Below are positions 14,372 through 22,426 of a stretch of DNA of 29,461 nt, one piece after another. Both the position numbers and the translations under genes were made by a program. The stretch covers positions 1 through 29,461 of the forward strand of contig USKU01000005.1 in the NCBI GenBank assembly GCA_900555335.1, given 5' to 3'. Position 1 is the stretch's first letter; the number at the start of each line of letters is the position of its first letter. The stretch is from an uncultured Atopobium sp. (lineage in GTDB: Bacteria; Actinomycetota; Coriobacteriia; Coriobacteriales; Atopobiaceae). Under the pieces are notes generated by a model. That model did no database searches, was not told the DNA's origin, and worked only from the letters and a program-made list of their open reading frames with translations.

Positions 14372-15814
14372 GTGAAAAAGTTCAAGTATGTAGCAGCGTC
14401 AATTCTTGTTGCACTATGCTGCGTAATTGTAATCGGAGTTCCAAAAGTTGCTCTAGCGGCAGGGGACAATCAGCTTACGGTTAATGTTACTGATGACTAT
14501 TATCGTAAACCCGTTGATGGTGTAACAATTACAGTCACAGATACAGCAACTGGTTCTGTTGTGGCGGAGCAAGTCACTGACGCAAATGGTAAAGTTCAGA
14601 TCAGTCTTCCAGATGGAACTTATAAGGTTCAGCAGACAAAGTTCAAAGCTGGATTCGAAGTAGATAACACAACCTACCCATATACGCCTAATGGAGTTGC
14701 TTCTGGCACAGGAAGCTCAACTACACTTAACATCGTTGATAAGCAAGTCTTAGGTAACCTTTACATTACCGTAAAAGCACAAAACTTAAACTATGGTCAT
14801 CGTCCAGATTCTGATCTTCAGTCAATTTCTGAAGTTACCGTAGATGTTCAAGATGAATTTGGAAATACTGTTGAATCAAATGTTCCATCTAATTCTCCAG
14901 TTCCAGTTAGAGTCCCTGTAAATGGTAGCTATACCTTAATTCCAAAAAATATTCCTGATTCATATTCGTATGACACAGAGTCAGGCTTGTTTGATATTGT
15001 AAATTATGATCGTACTGGCCATCTTTATGGTTCCCCACATGCAGTTACCTTTAAATATGATTCCTCAACGCGAACATTTAATACAGATGTTTATGCGGTT
15101 TATAGATTAAAGCGCAGAGTAGGAAATATTATTGTTAGGGTCGTTGATCAATACGGCAATCCTATTGCTGGAGCAACTTTGACTGCTACCATGGCTGAGG
15201 TAGTCACACCTGGTGAGCCTTCTCCAGCAATTCCACCTAATTTCCCAAGCTTTGATCCCCCAAATCCAGCTTTGTTACCAGGTACTGATGAACCTCGACC
15301 TCTAACGCAAGCTGCTCCAGCACGTGGTGTAGCTCATACACAAACAGGTCAACTTTCTATTTTTAATGAGGACGATGATACTCATTACAATCTGACTACA
15401 GGTCCAGACGGCACTGTAATTATTCCTGATTATTTGACTTATGCTGGCTCTACCATTACTCAGATAACCACCCTTGATGGCTACACTATTGATGATCCTA
15501 ATCCTCAGGTTGGTGAGATTACTGGTTCTAACGAGACAACTACCGTTACGTTTGTAAATCGTAGACCAGAGCCACAGCCTACACCAGAACCAACTCCAGA
15601 GCCACAGCCAGAACCTCAGCCTGAGCCAACCCCAGAGCCTACTCCTGAGCCTCAGCCACAGACTCCGGGAAAGCCTAAGACTCCAAAGAAAAAGAAGGCT
15701 GTTCTTCCAGACACATCTGATATTTCTGGTGCCTCTTCTTTAATTGTTGGAATTGCAGGTACATTAAGCTCTTTCGCTGGCGTTTCAATGTATCTGAATA
15801 AGAAGCGTTTCTAA
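14372..15814 (+). CDS. Secreted cell-wall surface protein with prealbumin-like domains and an LPDTS variant sorting signal
   Basis: Surface protein of 480 residues, role unknown, probably adhesive. It has a signal peptide (KKFK then a hydrophobic core, cleavage near VALAAG), an N-terminal SpaA/Cna-B-like domain (PVDGVTITV, DANGKVQISLPDGTYKV), a middle domain of about 125 residues absent from its neighbour, a second prealbumin-like domain (GNIIVRVVDQYGNPIAGATL, DGTVIIP, VTFV), a Pro/Glu-rich PEPTPEPQP wall-spanning stretch, a lysine cluster, LPDTS at 445-449, a hydrophobic segment and the tail NKKRF. The usual LPxTG is therefore altered. GTG 14372 has GGAAGG six bases upstream and gives a proper signal peptide; TTG 14327 has no such site. 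About 160 AT-rich bases precede it, with a weak promoter candidate TTCATT-17-TATCAT at 14298-14326. Confidence 0.82.
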   Translation: MKKFKYVAASILVALCCVIVIGVPKVALAAGDNQLTVNVTDDYYRKPVDGVTITVTDTATGSVVAEQVTDANGKVQISLPDGTYKVQQTKFKAGFEVDNTTYPYTPNGVASGTGSSTTLNIVDKQVLGNLYITVKAQNLNYGHRPDSDLQSISEVTVDVQDEFGNTVESNVPSNSPVPVRVPVNGSYTLIPKNIPDSYSYDTESGLFDIVNYDRTGHLYGSPHAVTFKYDSSTRTFNTDVYAVYRLKRRVGNIIVRVVDQYGNPIAGATLTATMAEVVTPGEPSPAIPPNFPSFDPPNPALLPGTDEPRPLTQAAPARGVAHTQTGQLSIFNEDDDTHYNLTTGPDGTVIIPDYLTYAGSTITQITTLDGYTIDDPNPQVGEITGSNETTTVTFVNRRPEPQPTPEPTPEPQPEPQPEPTPEPTPEPQPQTPGKPKTPKKKKAVLPDTSDISGASSLIVGIAGTLSSFAGVSMYLNKKRF

Positions 15815-15858
15815 TACAATAGGATTTATTGAATCTGTTTCAAAATTGATTTGATCTT

Positions 15859-15916
15859 ATCAAGTGAACGACCTGTGCATTTTACAATTTAAAAATGTAT
15901 GGGGAGTTCACTTGAT
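15859..15916. repeat. Inverted-repeat element, copy 1
   Basis: ATCAAGTGAAC (15859-15869) and GTTCACTTGAT (15906-15916) are perfect 11-base complements separated by 36 bases. The right half, ATGTATGGGGAGTTCACTTGATT, recurs with one change at the ABC-F start (copy 2); the arms are the same, while the middle has diverged. Here it lies 45 bases after the first surface protein gene and is followed by a T-run, so it could also act as a terminator. Confidence 0.8.
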
Positions 15917-16068
15917 TTTTATAATGTGGTCAGAAAATCCAGCAGTTTCTCCGGTTAAAATTTTGAAATAATTGTGTTTAGTATTGGATATTATCTTTAA
16001 TTTAATGTCTGATTCGCTTACTATAGAAAGAAGTATTTACAAGTATGATTCGGTTTGAAGGAATTGAA

Positions 16069-16977
16069 TTGAAACGATATAAAAACATTGTCCTTGCTAT
16101 CTTTGTTGCGTTGATGCTTGTTGTATCAGTTATCACTCCAAAGATTGCACTTGCAGATTCCAATGAGATTAGTGTTCTTGCTGTTGATAAATACACTCGC
16201 GAACCAATTGAGGGTGTACATGTTGTAATTTATCAAGGTGGTTCTACTATTGTGGCCGAGGGTGAAACGGACGCTAATGGCTACTTTAACCCTTATCTTC
16301 CACTTCCTGACGGCGCTTATAGAGTTGAACAAACCACTTATAAAGAGGGCTATGTCCCTCAAGTAGAATCCGTATCTTACATTTTTGATGGCGCTTCGTC
16401 GGGTTTAGGTGATGTGGTCACTGCTGAACTGGAGAACCAGCCAATTTTAGGCAATATTATTGTTAAAGTCGTTGACACAGATGGCAATCCTATTGCCGGT
16501 GCAACTCTTAAGGCTACTGCAGCAAATATTGCAGGTCCTGCTGTTCCAACACCTCCATTTACTCAGACCGGTTTTCTCACCATGGAGGCTGACGGTAGCT
16601 ACTCTCTTACAACTGGTGCAGATGGTACTGTTGTAATTCCTAACCTTATGGGTAACACTTCCACTACCATTACTCAGCTCACCACTATTGATGGCTATCA
16701 GATTGATACTACAGTTCGCGTTGGTCAGATTACTGGTACAAAGACTACTGACACAGTAACTTTTGTTGATCCTACGGTTCCAACACCAGAGCCTCAGCCT
16801 GAGCCAACTCCAGCACCAGAGCCTCAGCCAGAGACTCCAAAGGCTAAAAAGGTTAAGAAGTCCGCTCTTCCAGCGACTGGTGATAATGCTCTTACGCTTC
16901 CTTTGATTGTTGGTGTTGCTGGCGTAACTGTTGTTGTTGCTGGCGCAGCTCTCTTCCTTCATAAGAAGCGTCAATAA
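16069..16977 (+). CDS. LPxTG-anchored surface protein with prealbumin-like domains
   Basis: A 302-residue paralogue of the preceding gene. It has a signal peptide (KRYKN, hydrophobic core, cleavage near IALADS), an N-terminal SpaA/Cna-B-like domain (REPIEGVHVVIY, DANGYFNPYLPLPDGAYRV), a second domain (GNIIVKVVDTDGNPIAGATL, TTGADGTVVIPNL, TVTFVD), a PEPQPEPTP wall-spanning stretch, lysines, LPATG at 267-271, a hydrophobic helix and the tail HKKRQ. Sortase would link the Thr of LPATG to peptidoglycan; no sortase gene lies in the window. TTG 16069 with AAGGA upstream matches the GTG start context of the paralogue (TTTGAAGG..TTGAA); ATG 16045 would add eight residues and no site is seen for it. 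The middle domain of the paralogue is missing. Confidence 0.87.
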   Translation: MKRYKNIVLAIFVALMLVVSVITPKIALADSNEISVLAVDKYTREPIEGVHVVIYQGGSTIVAEGETDANGYFNPYLPLPDGAYRVEQTTYKEGYVPQVESVSYIFDGASSGLGDVVTAELENQPILGNIIVKVVDTDGNPIAGATLKATAANIAGPAVPTPPFTQTGFLTMEADGSYSLTTGADGTVVIPNLMGNTSTTITQLTTIDGYQIDTTVRVGQITGTKTTDTVTFVDPTVPTPEPQPEPTPAPEPQPETPKAKKVKKSALPATGDNALTLPLIVGVAGVTVVVAGAALFLHKKRQ

Positions 16978-17018
16978 ATCTTCACAAGCCTAGCTTCATT
17001 TACATAATTCACCACGTA

Positions 17019-17077
17019 AATCAAGTGAATGACTTATACTTATCCAGTTCAGATATGTATGAGGAGTTCACTTGATT
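17019..17077. repeat. Inverted-repeat element, copy 2, containing the ABC-F start codon
   Basis: AATCAAGTGAA (17019-17029) and TTCACTTGATT (17067-17077) are perfect 11-base complements. The right arm contains the ABC-F TTG start (17072-17074), directly after its Shine-Dalgarno GAGGAG (17061-17066). A -10-like TATACT (17035-17040) lies between the arms. A six-codon frame (ATG 17055 to TGA 17075) overlaps the start; the same six-codon frame, with one residue changed, exists in copy 1. Confidence 0.8.
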
Positions 17078-19090
17078 GCTCTTGCGGATAAGATTTCTAA
17101 GTCATTTGGCGGCAGAGTCCTTTATTCAAACGCAACACTTCAGCTCAATGCAGGTGAGCGTTGGGCTTTAGTTGGTCCTAATGGTGCTGGTAAGACTACG
17201 CTTCTAAAGATCATCATGGGCCTAGAGTCTGCTGATGAGGGAACTGTCACCTTTGCTAAAGATGCTACTCTTGGCTATCTTGAGCAAGAGACAGAGCTTA
17301 TGGGGGATAGAACTGCCCTCAACGAGGTCATCGAGTCTGCTCATGAGATTAAACAGTGGGAGAGAAAGGTTAATGACCTTTTAATCAAGATAGCTGAAAC
17401 TCCAGAGGGCGCAACACTCAACAAATATTTGGAGGACTACGCTCATGCTATGGAGCGCTTTGAGCGTCTTGGCGGTTATGAGCTAGAAAGCAGAGCACGC
17501 CAAATTCTTGCAGGCTTAGGTTTTCCTGTGGAAGACTTTGATAAACCTGCAAAAGAGTTCTCTGGCGGTTGGCAGATGCGCATTTCTTTGTCAAAGCTGC
17601 TTCTGCGTCGTCCTGATGTTTTGCTCTTGGATGAGCCTACCAATCACTTAGACCTAGAATCTGTTCAGTGGCTTGAGAGGTTCTTATCGTCATATGACGG
17701 TACGGTTTTGCTGGTAAGTCACGATCGCTCGTTCATGGATGCATGCGTAACGCACGTGGCGGCACTTGAGAATCGTATGCTTGTCACGTATACCGGAAAC
17801 TATTCTGGCTATCTTCATCAGCGAGAAGAAAATCTTGAACAACTCCGCGCTAAACGAGCTGCTCAAGAGCGCGACATTGCTCACATGGAGACCTTCATTG
17901 AGCGATTTAGGTATAAGCCAACCAAGGCAAAGCAAGTTCAAGAGCGCGTGGCAAAGGTCGAGAAGATCCGTGAAGAGCTGGTAGTTCTTCCAGAGCAATC
18001 TCATCACATGCATTTTAGGTTCCCAGAACCTCCTCGTACCGGAGATACCGTCATTTCTCTTGAGGGCGTGGCCAAATCTTATGAGGATAACTTTGTCTAC
18101 GATAACGTTGACCTTAAGCTGTATCGCGGAGATCATGTAGCGCTTGTTGGCCCTAACGGTGCTGGTAAATCTACCCTTATGAAACTTATTGCTGGCAAAC
18201 TTAAGCCAGATGCGGGACAGATTAGCCTGGGTCAAAACGTCACTGAAGCCTATTATGCACAGCACCAGCTTGAAGAGCTCAATCCTGCAAATACGGTACT
18301 TGCAGAGCTTGATACCGTTGCTGCCGGCTGGACTACTTCTGAAGAGCGTAGATTGCTTGGAGCCTTTCTTTTCCATGGCGATGACGTTGAGAAACGCGTA
18401 GATGTGCTATCTGGTGGCGAGCGCGCTCGTCTGGCACTTGCTAAGATGCTTGTTTCTCCTGATCCTCTGTTACTCCTGGACGAGCCTACTAATCACCTGG
18501 ATATTGATTCTGTTGATATTTTAGAGAAAGCACTTGTTGACTTCCCCGGAACCATCATCTTGATCAGTCACGATGAGCACCTTGTTAGAGCTGTAGCTAA
18601 TAAGGTTGTGGACGTTCGTGACCACAAGGTTACGGTTTATGACGGCGACTACGACTACTTCCTCTTTAAGCTTGCAGAGCTCCAAGCAGCAGCTCAGGGG
18701 GAGACGTCGAGCAAGGCGGTGTCCTCGTATGGAACATCGGGTGCAAGAACGGTTAAGAGCACTGGTCCAGATGCAGGTCAAGCTGCAGGATCTTCTCGCA
18801 ATGTGAAGACTAAGGAGCAGAGAAGAGCTGAGGCGGAGGAGCGCAATCGTAGAAGTCGTGCGCTGAGGGAGACCAAGAAGCGTCTGGACGAGGTTGAGGC
18901 AGCGCTGACTCCTGCGCATAAACGATACGATGAGCTCATGACGCTTATGGCCGACGAGGCTCTTTATAACGATCCTCAAAAGTTTGATGAGTGCATGGCT
19001 GAATACCAGGCACTTTCTAAGAAGATTCCTGCTCTTGAGGCTGAGTGGCTGGAGCTTTCAGAAAAAATGGAAGCAGATATTGATGAGTAG
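17072..19090 (+). CDS. ABC-F family ATPase, Uup/YdiF-like
   Basis: Soluble twin-ABC protein of 672 residues with no membrane helices. ABC-F proteins act on the ribosome, some as translation factors and some giving antibiotic protection. Walker A motifs are GPNGAGKT (from residue 35) and GPNGAGKS (from residue 360); signature motifs are FSGGW and LSGGE; both Walker B motifs read LLLDEPTNHLD. The linker between the domains has the P-site tRNA-interaction pattern PTKAKQVQERVAKVEKI. A basic, coiled-coil C-terminal extension (about residues 545-672) resembles those of Uup and YdiF, which favours a housekeeping role over acquired resistance; this is not certain. The TTG start lies within the right arm of an inverted repeat, so its translation may be controlled. 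Confidence 0.9.
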   Translation: MIALADKISKSFGGRVLYSNATLQLNAGERWALVGPNGAGKTTLLKIIMGLESADEGTVTFAKDATLGYLEQETELMGDRTALNEVIESAHEIKQWERKVNDLLIKIAETPEGATLNKYLEDYAHAMERFERLGGYELESRARQILAGLGFPVEDFDKPAKEFSGGWQMRISLSKLLLRRPDVLLLDEPTNHLDLESVQWLERFLSSYDGTVLLVSHDRSFMDACVTHVAALENRMLVTYTGNYSGYLHQREENLEQLRAKRAAQERDIAHMETFIERFRYKPTKAKQVQERVAKVEKIREELVVLPEQSHHMHFRFPEPPRTGDTVISLEGVAKSYEDNFVYDNVDLKLYRGDHVALVGPNGAGKSTLMKLIAGKLKPDAGQISLGQNVTEAYYAQHQLEELNPANTVLAELDTVAAGWTTSEERRLLGAFLFHGDDVEKRVDVLSGGERARLALAKMLVSPDPLLLLDEPTNHLDIDSVDILEKALVDFPGTIILISHDEHLVRAVANKVVDVRDHKVTVYDGDYDYFLFKLAELQAAAQGETSSKAVSSYGTSGARTVKSTGPDAGQAAGSSRNVKTKEQRRAEAEERNRRSRALRETKKRLDEVEAALTPAHKRYDELMTLMADEALYNDPQKFDECMAEYQALSKKIPALEAEWLELSEKMEADIDE

Positions 19091-19119
19091 GTAGTTTTGC
19101 CAATCTTGGGTAAAATTAT

Positions 19120-19173
19120 CTTGTATCTAATGTCTTGTACTTACTGCTTGTACCTAACGCCTTGTACTTGAGG
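19120..19173 (+). repeat. Two imperfect 27-base direct repeats
   Basis: 19120-19146 and 19147-19173 align with six mismatches, and each is itself two half-units beginning CTTGTA. They fill the gap between the ABC-F gene and the metalloprotease gene. CGTCTGTA also occurs twice just downstream. No function can be read from the sequence. Confidence 0.75.
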
Positions 19174-19231
19174 CTTACGTCTGTACGTGTCCGTCTGTAG
19201 TATCTTTGCAGATGTTGAGATAAGGATTGTT

Positions 19232-19912
19232 GTGCCAACTGCTTTAACATCAGTTCCATCGTTTTTGACAACGCTTGCTGAATTTGCGCTAGTAATTTTT
19301 GCCATCGTGATTCACGAGGTTGCTCATGGTTTTGTGGCATATAAGTGCGGCGATCCTACTGCAAAGATGTCTGGTCGTTTGACACTCAATCCGCTGGCGC
19401 ATATTGACTTGTTTGGTACGGTTCTTCTTCCGCTTATGCTGGTATTGATGGGCGGACCTAGCTTTGGATACGCAAAGCCCGTTCCTTATAATCCCAACTA
19501 CCTCAAAAATCGTCGTCGAGACGAGATTCTGGTAGCACTTGCAGGCCCTACTTCCAACATTTTGCAGGCGTTTCTCGGCGCGCTCTTATTGCGTTTGCTC
19601 AACGCGCTAGCTGTTGCATTTGGTGCAGCATATAATCCGCTTGTAATGTACTACGTTTCTTCACTGGTAATCTTCTATATTCAGATCAACGTAAGCCTGG
19701 CAGTCTTTAATATGCTGCCAATTCCACCCCTGGATGGCTCAAAGCTGCTGTTGTATTTTCTTGGCGAGAAAAACCGTCAAAAGTTCTACGCCATTGAGCC
19801 TTACTGTATGATTGCTGTAGTGGGACTCATGTTCTTTGCGCCTGGCTTTTTCTCGTCCATTATTGGGGGCATTTCTAACGTCATTTTGAGCCTGCTTGCG
19901 AGAATCATCTAA
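19232..19912 (+). CDS. Site-2 protease family (M50) membrane metalloprotease, compact form
   Basis: Integral membrane zinc protease of 226 residues lacking a PDZ domain, like the YwhC/Rv-type compact M50 group. The zinc site HEVAH lies at residues 28-32 in the first membrane helix, followed by NPLAHIDLFGT, FGYAKPVPYNP, LAGPTSN and NMLPIPPLDGSK with ligand Asp 168. Five to six hydrophobic segments are present. GTG 19232 has TAAGGA about six bases upstream; the frame extends further to a GTG at 19187 within the repeat region, which is less likely. Its stop overlaps the scpA start (TAATG). A compact M50 gene beside scpAB is a known arrangement in Gram-positive bacteria; its substrate is unknown. 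Confidence 0.88.
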   Translation: MPTALTSVPSFLTTLAEFALVIFAIVIHEVAHGFVAYKCGDPTAKMSGRLTLNPLAHIDLFGTVLLPLMLVLMGGPSFGYAKPVPYNPNYLKNRRRDEILVALAGPTSNILQAFLGALLLRLLNALAVAFGAAYNPLVMYYVSSLVIFYIQINVSLAVFNMLPIPPLDGSKLLLYFLGEKNRQKFYAIEPYCMIAVVGLMFFAPGFFSSIIGGISNVILSLLARII

Positions 19913-20841
19913 TGTCGTACAAAGTAAACACTGCAACATATTCTGGCCCATTTGACCTGCTGCTTCAGCTAGTAAGTAGGCAAAAAGTTGCCATCGGCTC
20001 TATTTCTATCTCTGAGGTTGCTGATCAGTACCTGGCAGAAGTTGACGCCATGGAAGAGCTTGACCTAGACGTTGCCAGTGACTTTGTCCTTGTTGCGTCA
20101 ACGCTTTTGGACATGAAGGCTCATGCCTTGGTGCCTCAAGATGTTTCGCTCAAAAGCTCATACGATGAAGATGAGTATGATGACGAGCTTGACGGGCTTT
20201 CTCCTGATGAGGCGCGAGAAGTTCTTATTGCTCGCCTTATTGCCTATAAGCAGTTTAGAAATGCGGGTGCCGCACTAGGTAGCCGTATGGAGGCAGAGTC
20301 GTACATGTTCCCACGCTCAGTGGGCCCAGATCCTGATTTCTTGAACCTTATGCCAGACTATCTTGAGGGCATTACCCTCAGAAGCCTTGCTGTCATTTGT
20401 GCGGACATTGACTCAAAACGTGAGACATTCTTGCTTGAAGCAGAACATGTGGCGCCAAAAAGGCTCCCAGTAGCCCTGACGGTAGCTTCTGTGGACCGAC
20501 TCACGCGCTCTAAGGGCAAGGTGACGTTCTCTGAGCTCTTAGACGGTCAAGATACGCCAGAAATTGTGGTTGCAAACTTCTTGGCAGTACTTGAGCTATT
20601 TAAGCGCGGTCTTGTTCGTGTTCAGCAGGATGTCATTTTTGGAGAGATTGAGATTGAGCACATAGAGGGCGCAGATTCATACCAGCTTGATGAGTCAGTT
20701 CTTTTGGAACTAGAAGAACTATCTGGTGATGAGCCAGACCTTGAAGGATTTAACTTGTCTCAAAATGCGCTCCAAGACGTCCAGCAGACGCTTTTATCGT
20801 TAACTCAAACGCCTGATGAAGCACAGAAAGAGGCGGAATAA
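19912..20841 (+). CDS. scpA: Segregation and condensation protein A
   Basis: Kleisin subunit that bridges the SMC heads and binds ScpB in the chromosome condensation complex. The N-terminal SMC-neck-binding region is typical (SGPFDLLLQLVSRQKVAIGSISISE.. spread over residues 11-36), followed by LDVASDFVLVASTLLDMKAH, a variable acidic middle and the C-terminal winged helix (VTFSELLDGQ.., FLAVLELFKRGLVRVQQD). At 309 residues it is somewhat longer than average because of an acidic tail after residue 255. Its ATG overlaps the upstream stop codon, and scpB follows three bases later. Confidence 0.94.
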   Translation: MSYKVNTATYSGPFDLLLQLVSRQKVAIGSISISEVADQYLAEVDAMEELDLDVASDFVLVASTLLDMKAHALVPQDVSLKSSYDEDEYDDELDGLSPDEAREVLIARLIAYKQFRNAGAALGSRMEAESYMFPRSVGPDPDFLNLMPDYLEGITLRSLAVICADIDSKRETFLLEAEHVAPKRLPVALTVASVDRLTRSKGKVTFSELLDGQDTPEIVVANFLAVLELFKRGLVRVQQDVIFGEIEIEHIEGADSYQLDESVLLELEELSGDEPDLEGFNLSQNALQDVQQTLLSLTQTPDEAQKEAE

Positions 20842-20844
20842 CTT

Positions 20845-21519
20845 ATGGCAGAAGAGCTTACCTATTTAGATTCCGAGTCGCTCAAAGGCGCACTAGAATC
20901 ACTGCTTTTGGTTGCAACAGATGCAATCACCACGGCCGACTTTTCCAAGGTCACCAATGCAGCTCCTGCCGAGGTTGCCCAAGCGCTCAAAGAGCTTGCA
21001 GAGGAGTACACGCGCTGCAACAGGGGATTTCAGCTCAGAGAGGTAGCCGGCGGTTGGCGTCTCTTTACGCACCCAGCTCACCATCAGCTGGTCAGCGATT
21101 TTGTGCTCTCCTGGGATACGCGTCGCCTTTCTCAGGCAGCGCTTGAGACGCTGGCGGTTATTGCTTATCACCAGCCCGTTACTCGTGAAGGCGTCCGTGC
21201 TATCCGTGGCGTTAACTCTGATGGTGTCATCTCTTCACTTCGCGAGAAAAACCTTGTGCGTGAAGTGGGCAAAGAGGCAGATAGGGGACAAGCCATTCTC
21301 TATGGCACAACAGCTCTTTTCTTAGAGCGCTTTGGCCTCAAATCTTTGCGAGAGTTACCACCATTGGAAGATTTTGCCCCTGACGAGGAGTCCAAACAGT
21401 TTATTCGCGAGAGACTCTCCGGCAGAAGCTTCACTTCAACGCTTGAAGAAGCTGCAGAAGACATCGACGATGAGCGCTCTCTTTTGGGAGATGCCTACGA
21501 TACGCAAGAGGAAGCATAA
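20845..21519 (+). CDS. scpB: Segregation and condensation protein B
   Basis: Partner of ScpA and SMC in chromosome organisation. It has two winged-helix domains: the first spans about residues 8-85 (LKGALESLLLVATDAITTADF) and the second begins with RLSQAALETLAVIAYHQPVTR and IRGVNSDGVI, the most conserved part of the family, followed by the FGLKSLRELPPL motif. An acidic tail ends the 224 residues. It is tightly coupled to scpA and, three bases downstream, to the pseudouridine synthase gene; scpA-scpB-rluB is a conserved order in many bacteria. Confidence 0.94.
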   Translation: MAEELTYLDSESLKGALESLLLVATDAITTADFSKVTNAAPAEVAQALKELAEEYTRCNRGFQLREVAGGWRLFTHPAHHQLVSDFVLSWDTRRLSQAALETLAVIAYHQPVTREGVRAIRGVNSDGVISSLREKNLVREVGKEADRGQAILYGTTALFLERFGLKSLRELPPLEDFAPDEESKQFIRERLSGRSFTSTLEEAAEDIDDERSLLGDAYDTQEEA

Positions 21520-21522
21520 GCC

Positions 21523-22362
21523 GTGGCAGAAGAGCGTATTGTCCCCATGCGTCTGCAGCGCTTTTTGGCGCGCGCGGGAGTGGCTAGTCGCCGTGGCTCC
21601 GAGCGCCTGATGACCTCTGGCCGCGTCACGGTAAACGGCCAGGTAGTCACCGAGCTTGGTAGCAAGGTTGATCCGCTGGTAGATGTTGTAGCAGTTGACG
21701 GCGTTGTCTGCTCAATTGCCGAGAAACCCGTCTACTTGATGCTCAACAAACCTGCAGGGTATCTGACTACTATGAAAGACCCTCAGGGTAGACCAACCAT
21801 CGTGGACATGGTTCCCACTGACAAATACCCGGGACTTTTCCCTGTTGGACGTCTTGATATGGATACCACGGGTCTTTTGTTCTTTACTACCGATGGTCAG
21901 ATGGCACAAGAGCTTTTGCATCCCTCAAAGCATGTATGGAAGCACTATGTTGCCCATGTAGTAGGTATACCTACAGAAGAGCAGCTAAATCGCCTGCGCG
22001 AAGGTATTGAGCTTGAAGACGGCCCTGCAGCTCCTGCTGAGGTTGAGATTGTTTCCAACGATACCAAGATGAAGGCACTTCTCGCCCCACAGGGTTTAGG
22101 AAAAACCGGTGGAGGAGAGCCAAACTCCCTGGTCAGCGTAACTATTAGAGAAGGCAGAAAGCACCAGGTCAAAAAGATGCTTCTGGCTATTCACCATAGA
22201 GTTCTTGCACTCCACAGAGACACGTTTGGGCCGCTCCACCTTACAGGCGTTAAAGAAGGTGAGTGGAGACTTCTTACAGAAGAGGAAGTTGCCGCTCTGG
22301 AGCGCACTATTGGTAGAGAGCCTGGCGCTTCTCCCATAATGCCTTTACATGTCAGCAAATAA
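21523..22362 (+). CDS. rluB: 23S rRNA pseudouridine synthase, RluB family
   Basis: Converts a uridine of 23S rRNA (position 2605 in E. coli numbering for RluB) to pseudouridine. An S4 RNA-binding domain (RLQRFLARAGVASRRGSERL..VTVNG) occupies the first 60 residues, followed by MLNKPAGYLTT and the catalytic GRLDMDTTGLL with Asp 112, then VTIREGRKHQVKKM. At 279 residues the length is normal. The GTG start has GAGGAAG upstream. The target uridine is assigned by family, and RluB and RluE/RsuA-type enzymes are close relatives, so the site is less certain than the activity. Confidence 0.9.
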   Translation: MAEERIVPMRLQRFLARAGVASRRGSERLMTSGRVTVNGQVVTELGSKVDPLVDVVAVDGVVCSIAEKPVYLMLNKPAGYLTTMKDPQGRPTIVDMVPTDKYPGLFPVGRLDMDTTGLLFFTTDGQMAQELLHPSKHVWKHYVAHVVGIPTEEQLNRLREGIELEDGPAAPAEVEIVSNDTKMKALLAPQGLGKTGGGEPNSLVSVTIREGRKHQVKKMLLAIHHRVLALHRDTFGPLHLTGVKEGEWRLLTEEEVAALERTIGREPGASPIMPLHVSK

Positions 22363-22426
22363 TTACTAGTCGCACAATTACTAAACGCACGTCAAACAGC
22401 TCAAATACGCCCAGAGAGGAGACATA

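Noticed and set aside
15572..15665. Repetitive CCAGAGCC/CCTGAGCC stretch, looked at as a possible CRISPR or DNA repeat array
   Set aside because: It encodes the Pro-Glu wall-spanning segment of the surface protein; there are no spacers and the repeats follow codon periodicity.
15912..15971. Nineteen-codon frame after inverted-repeat copy 1 as a remnant of a duplicated ABC-F gene
   Set aside because: Only the first two residues agree with the ABC-F N terminus; beyond the repeat no similarity is visible.
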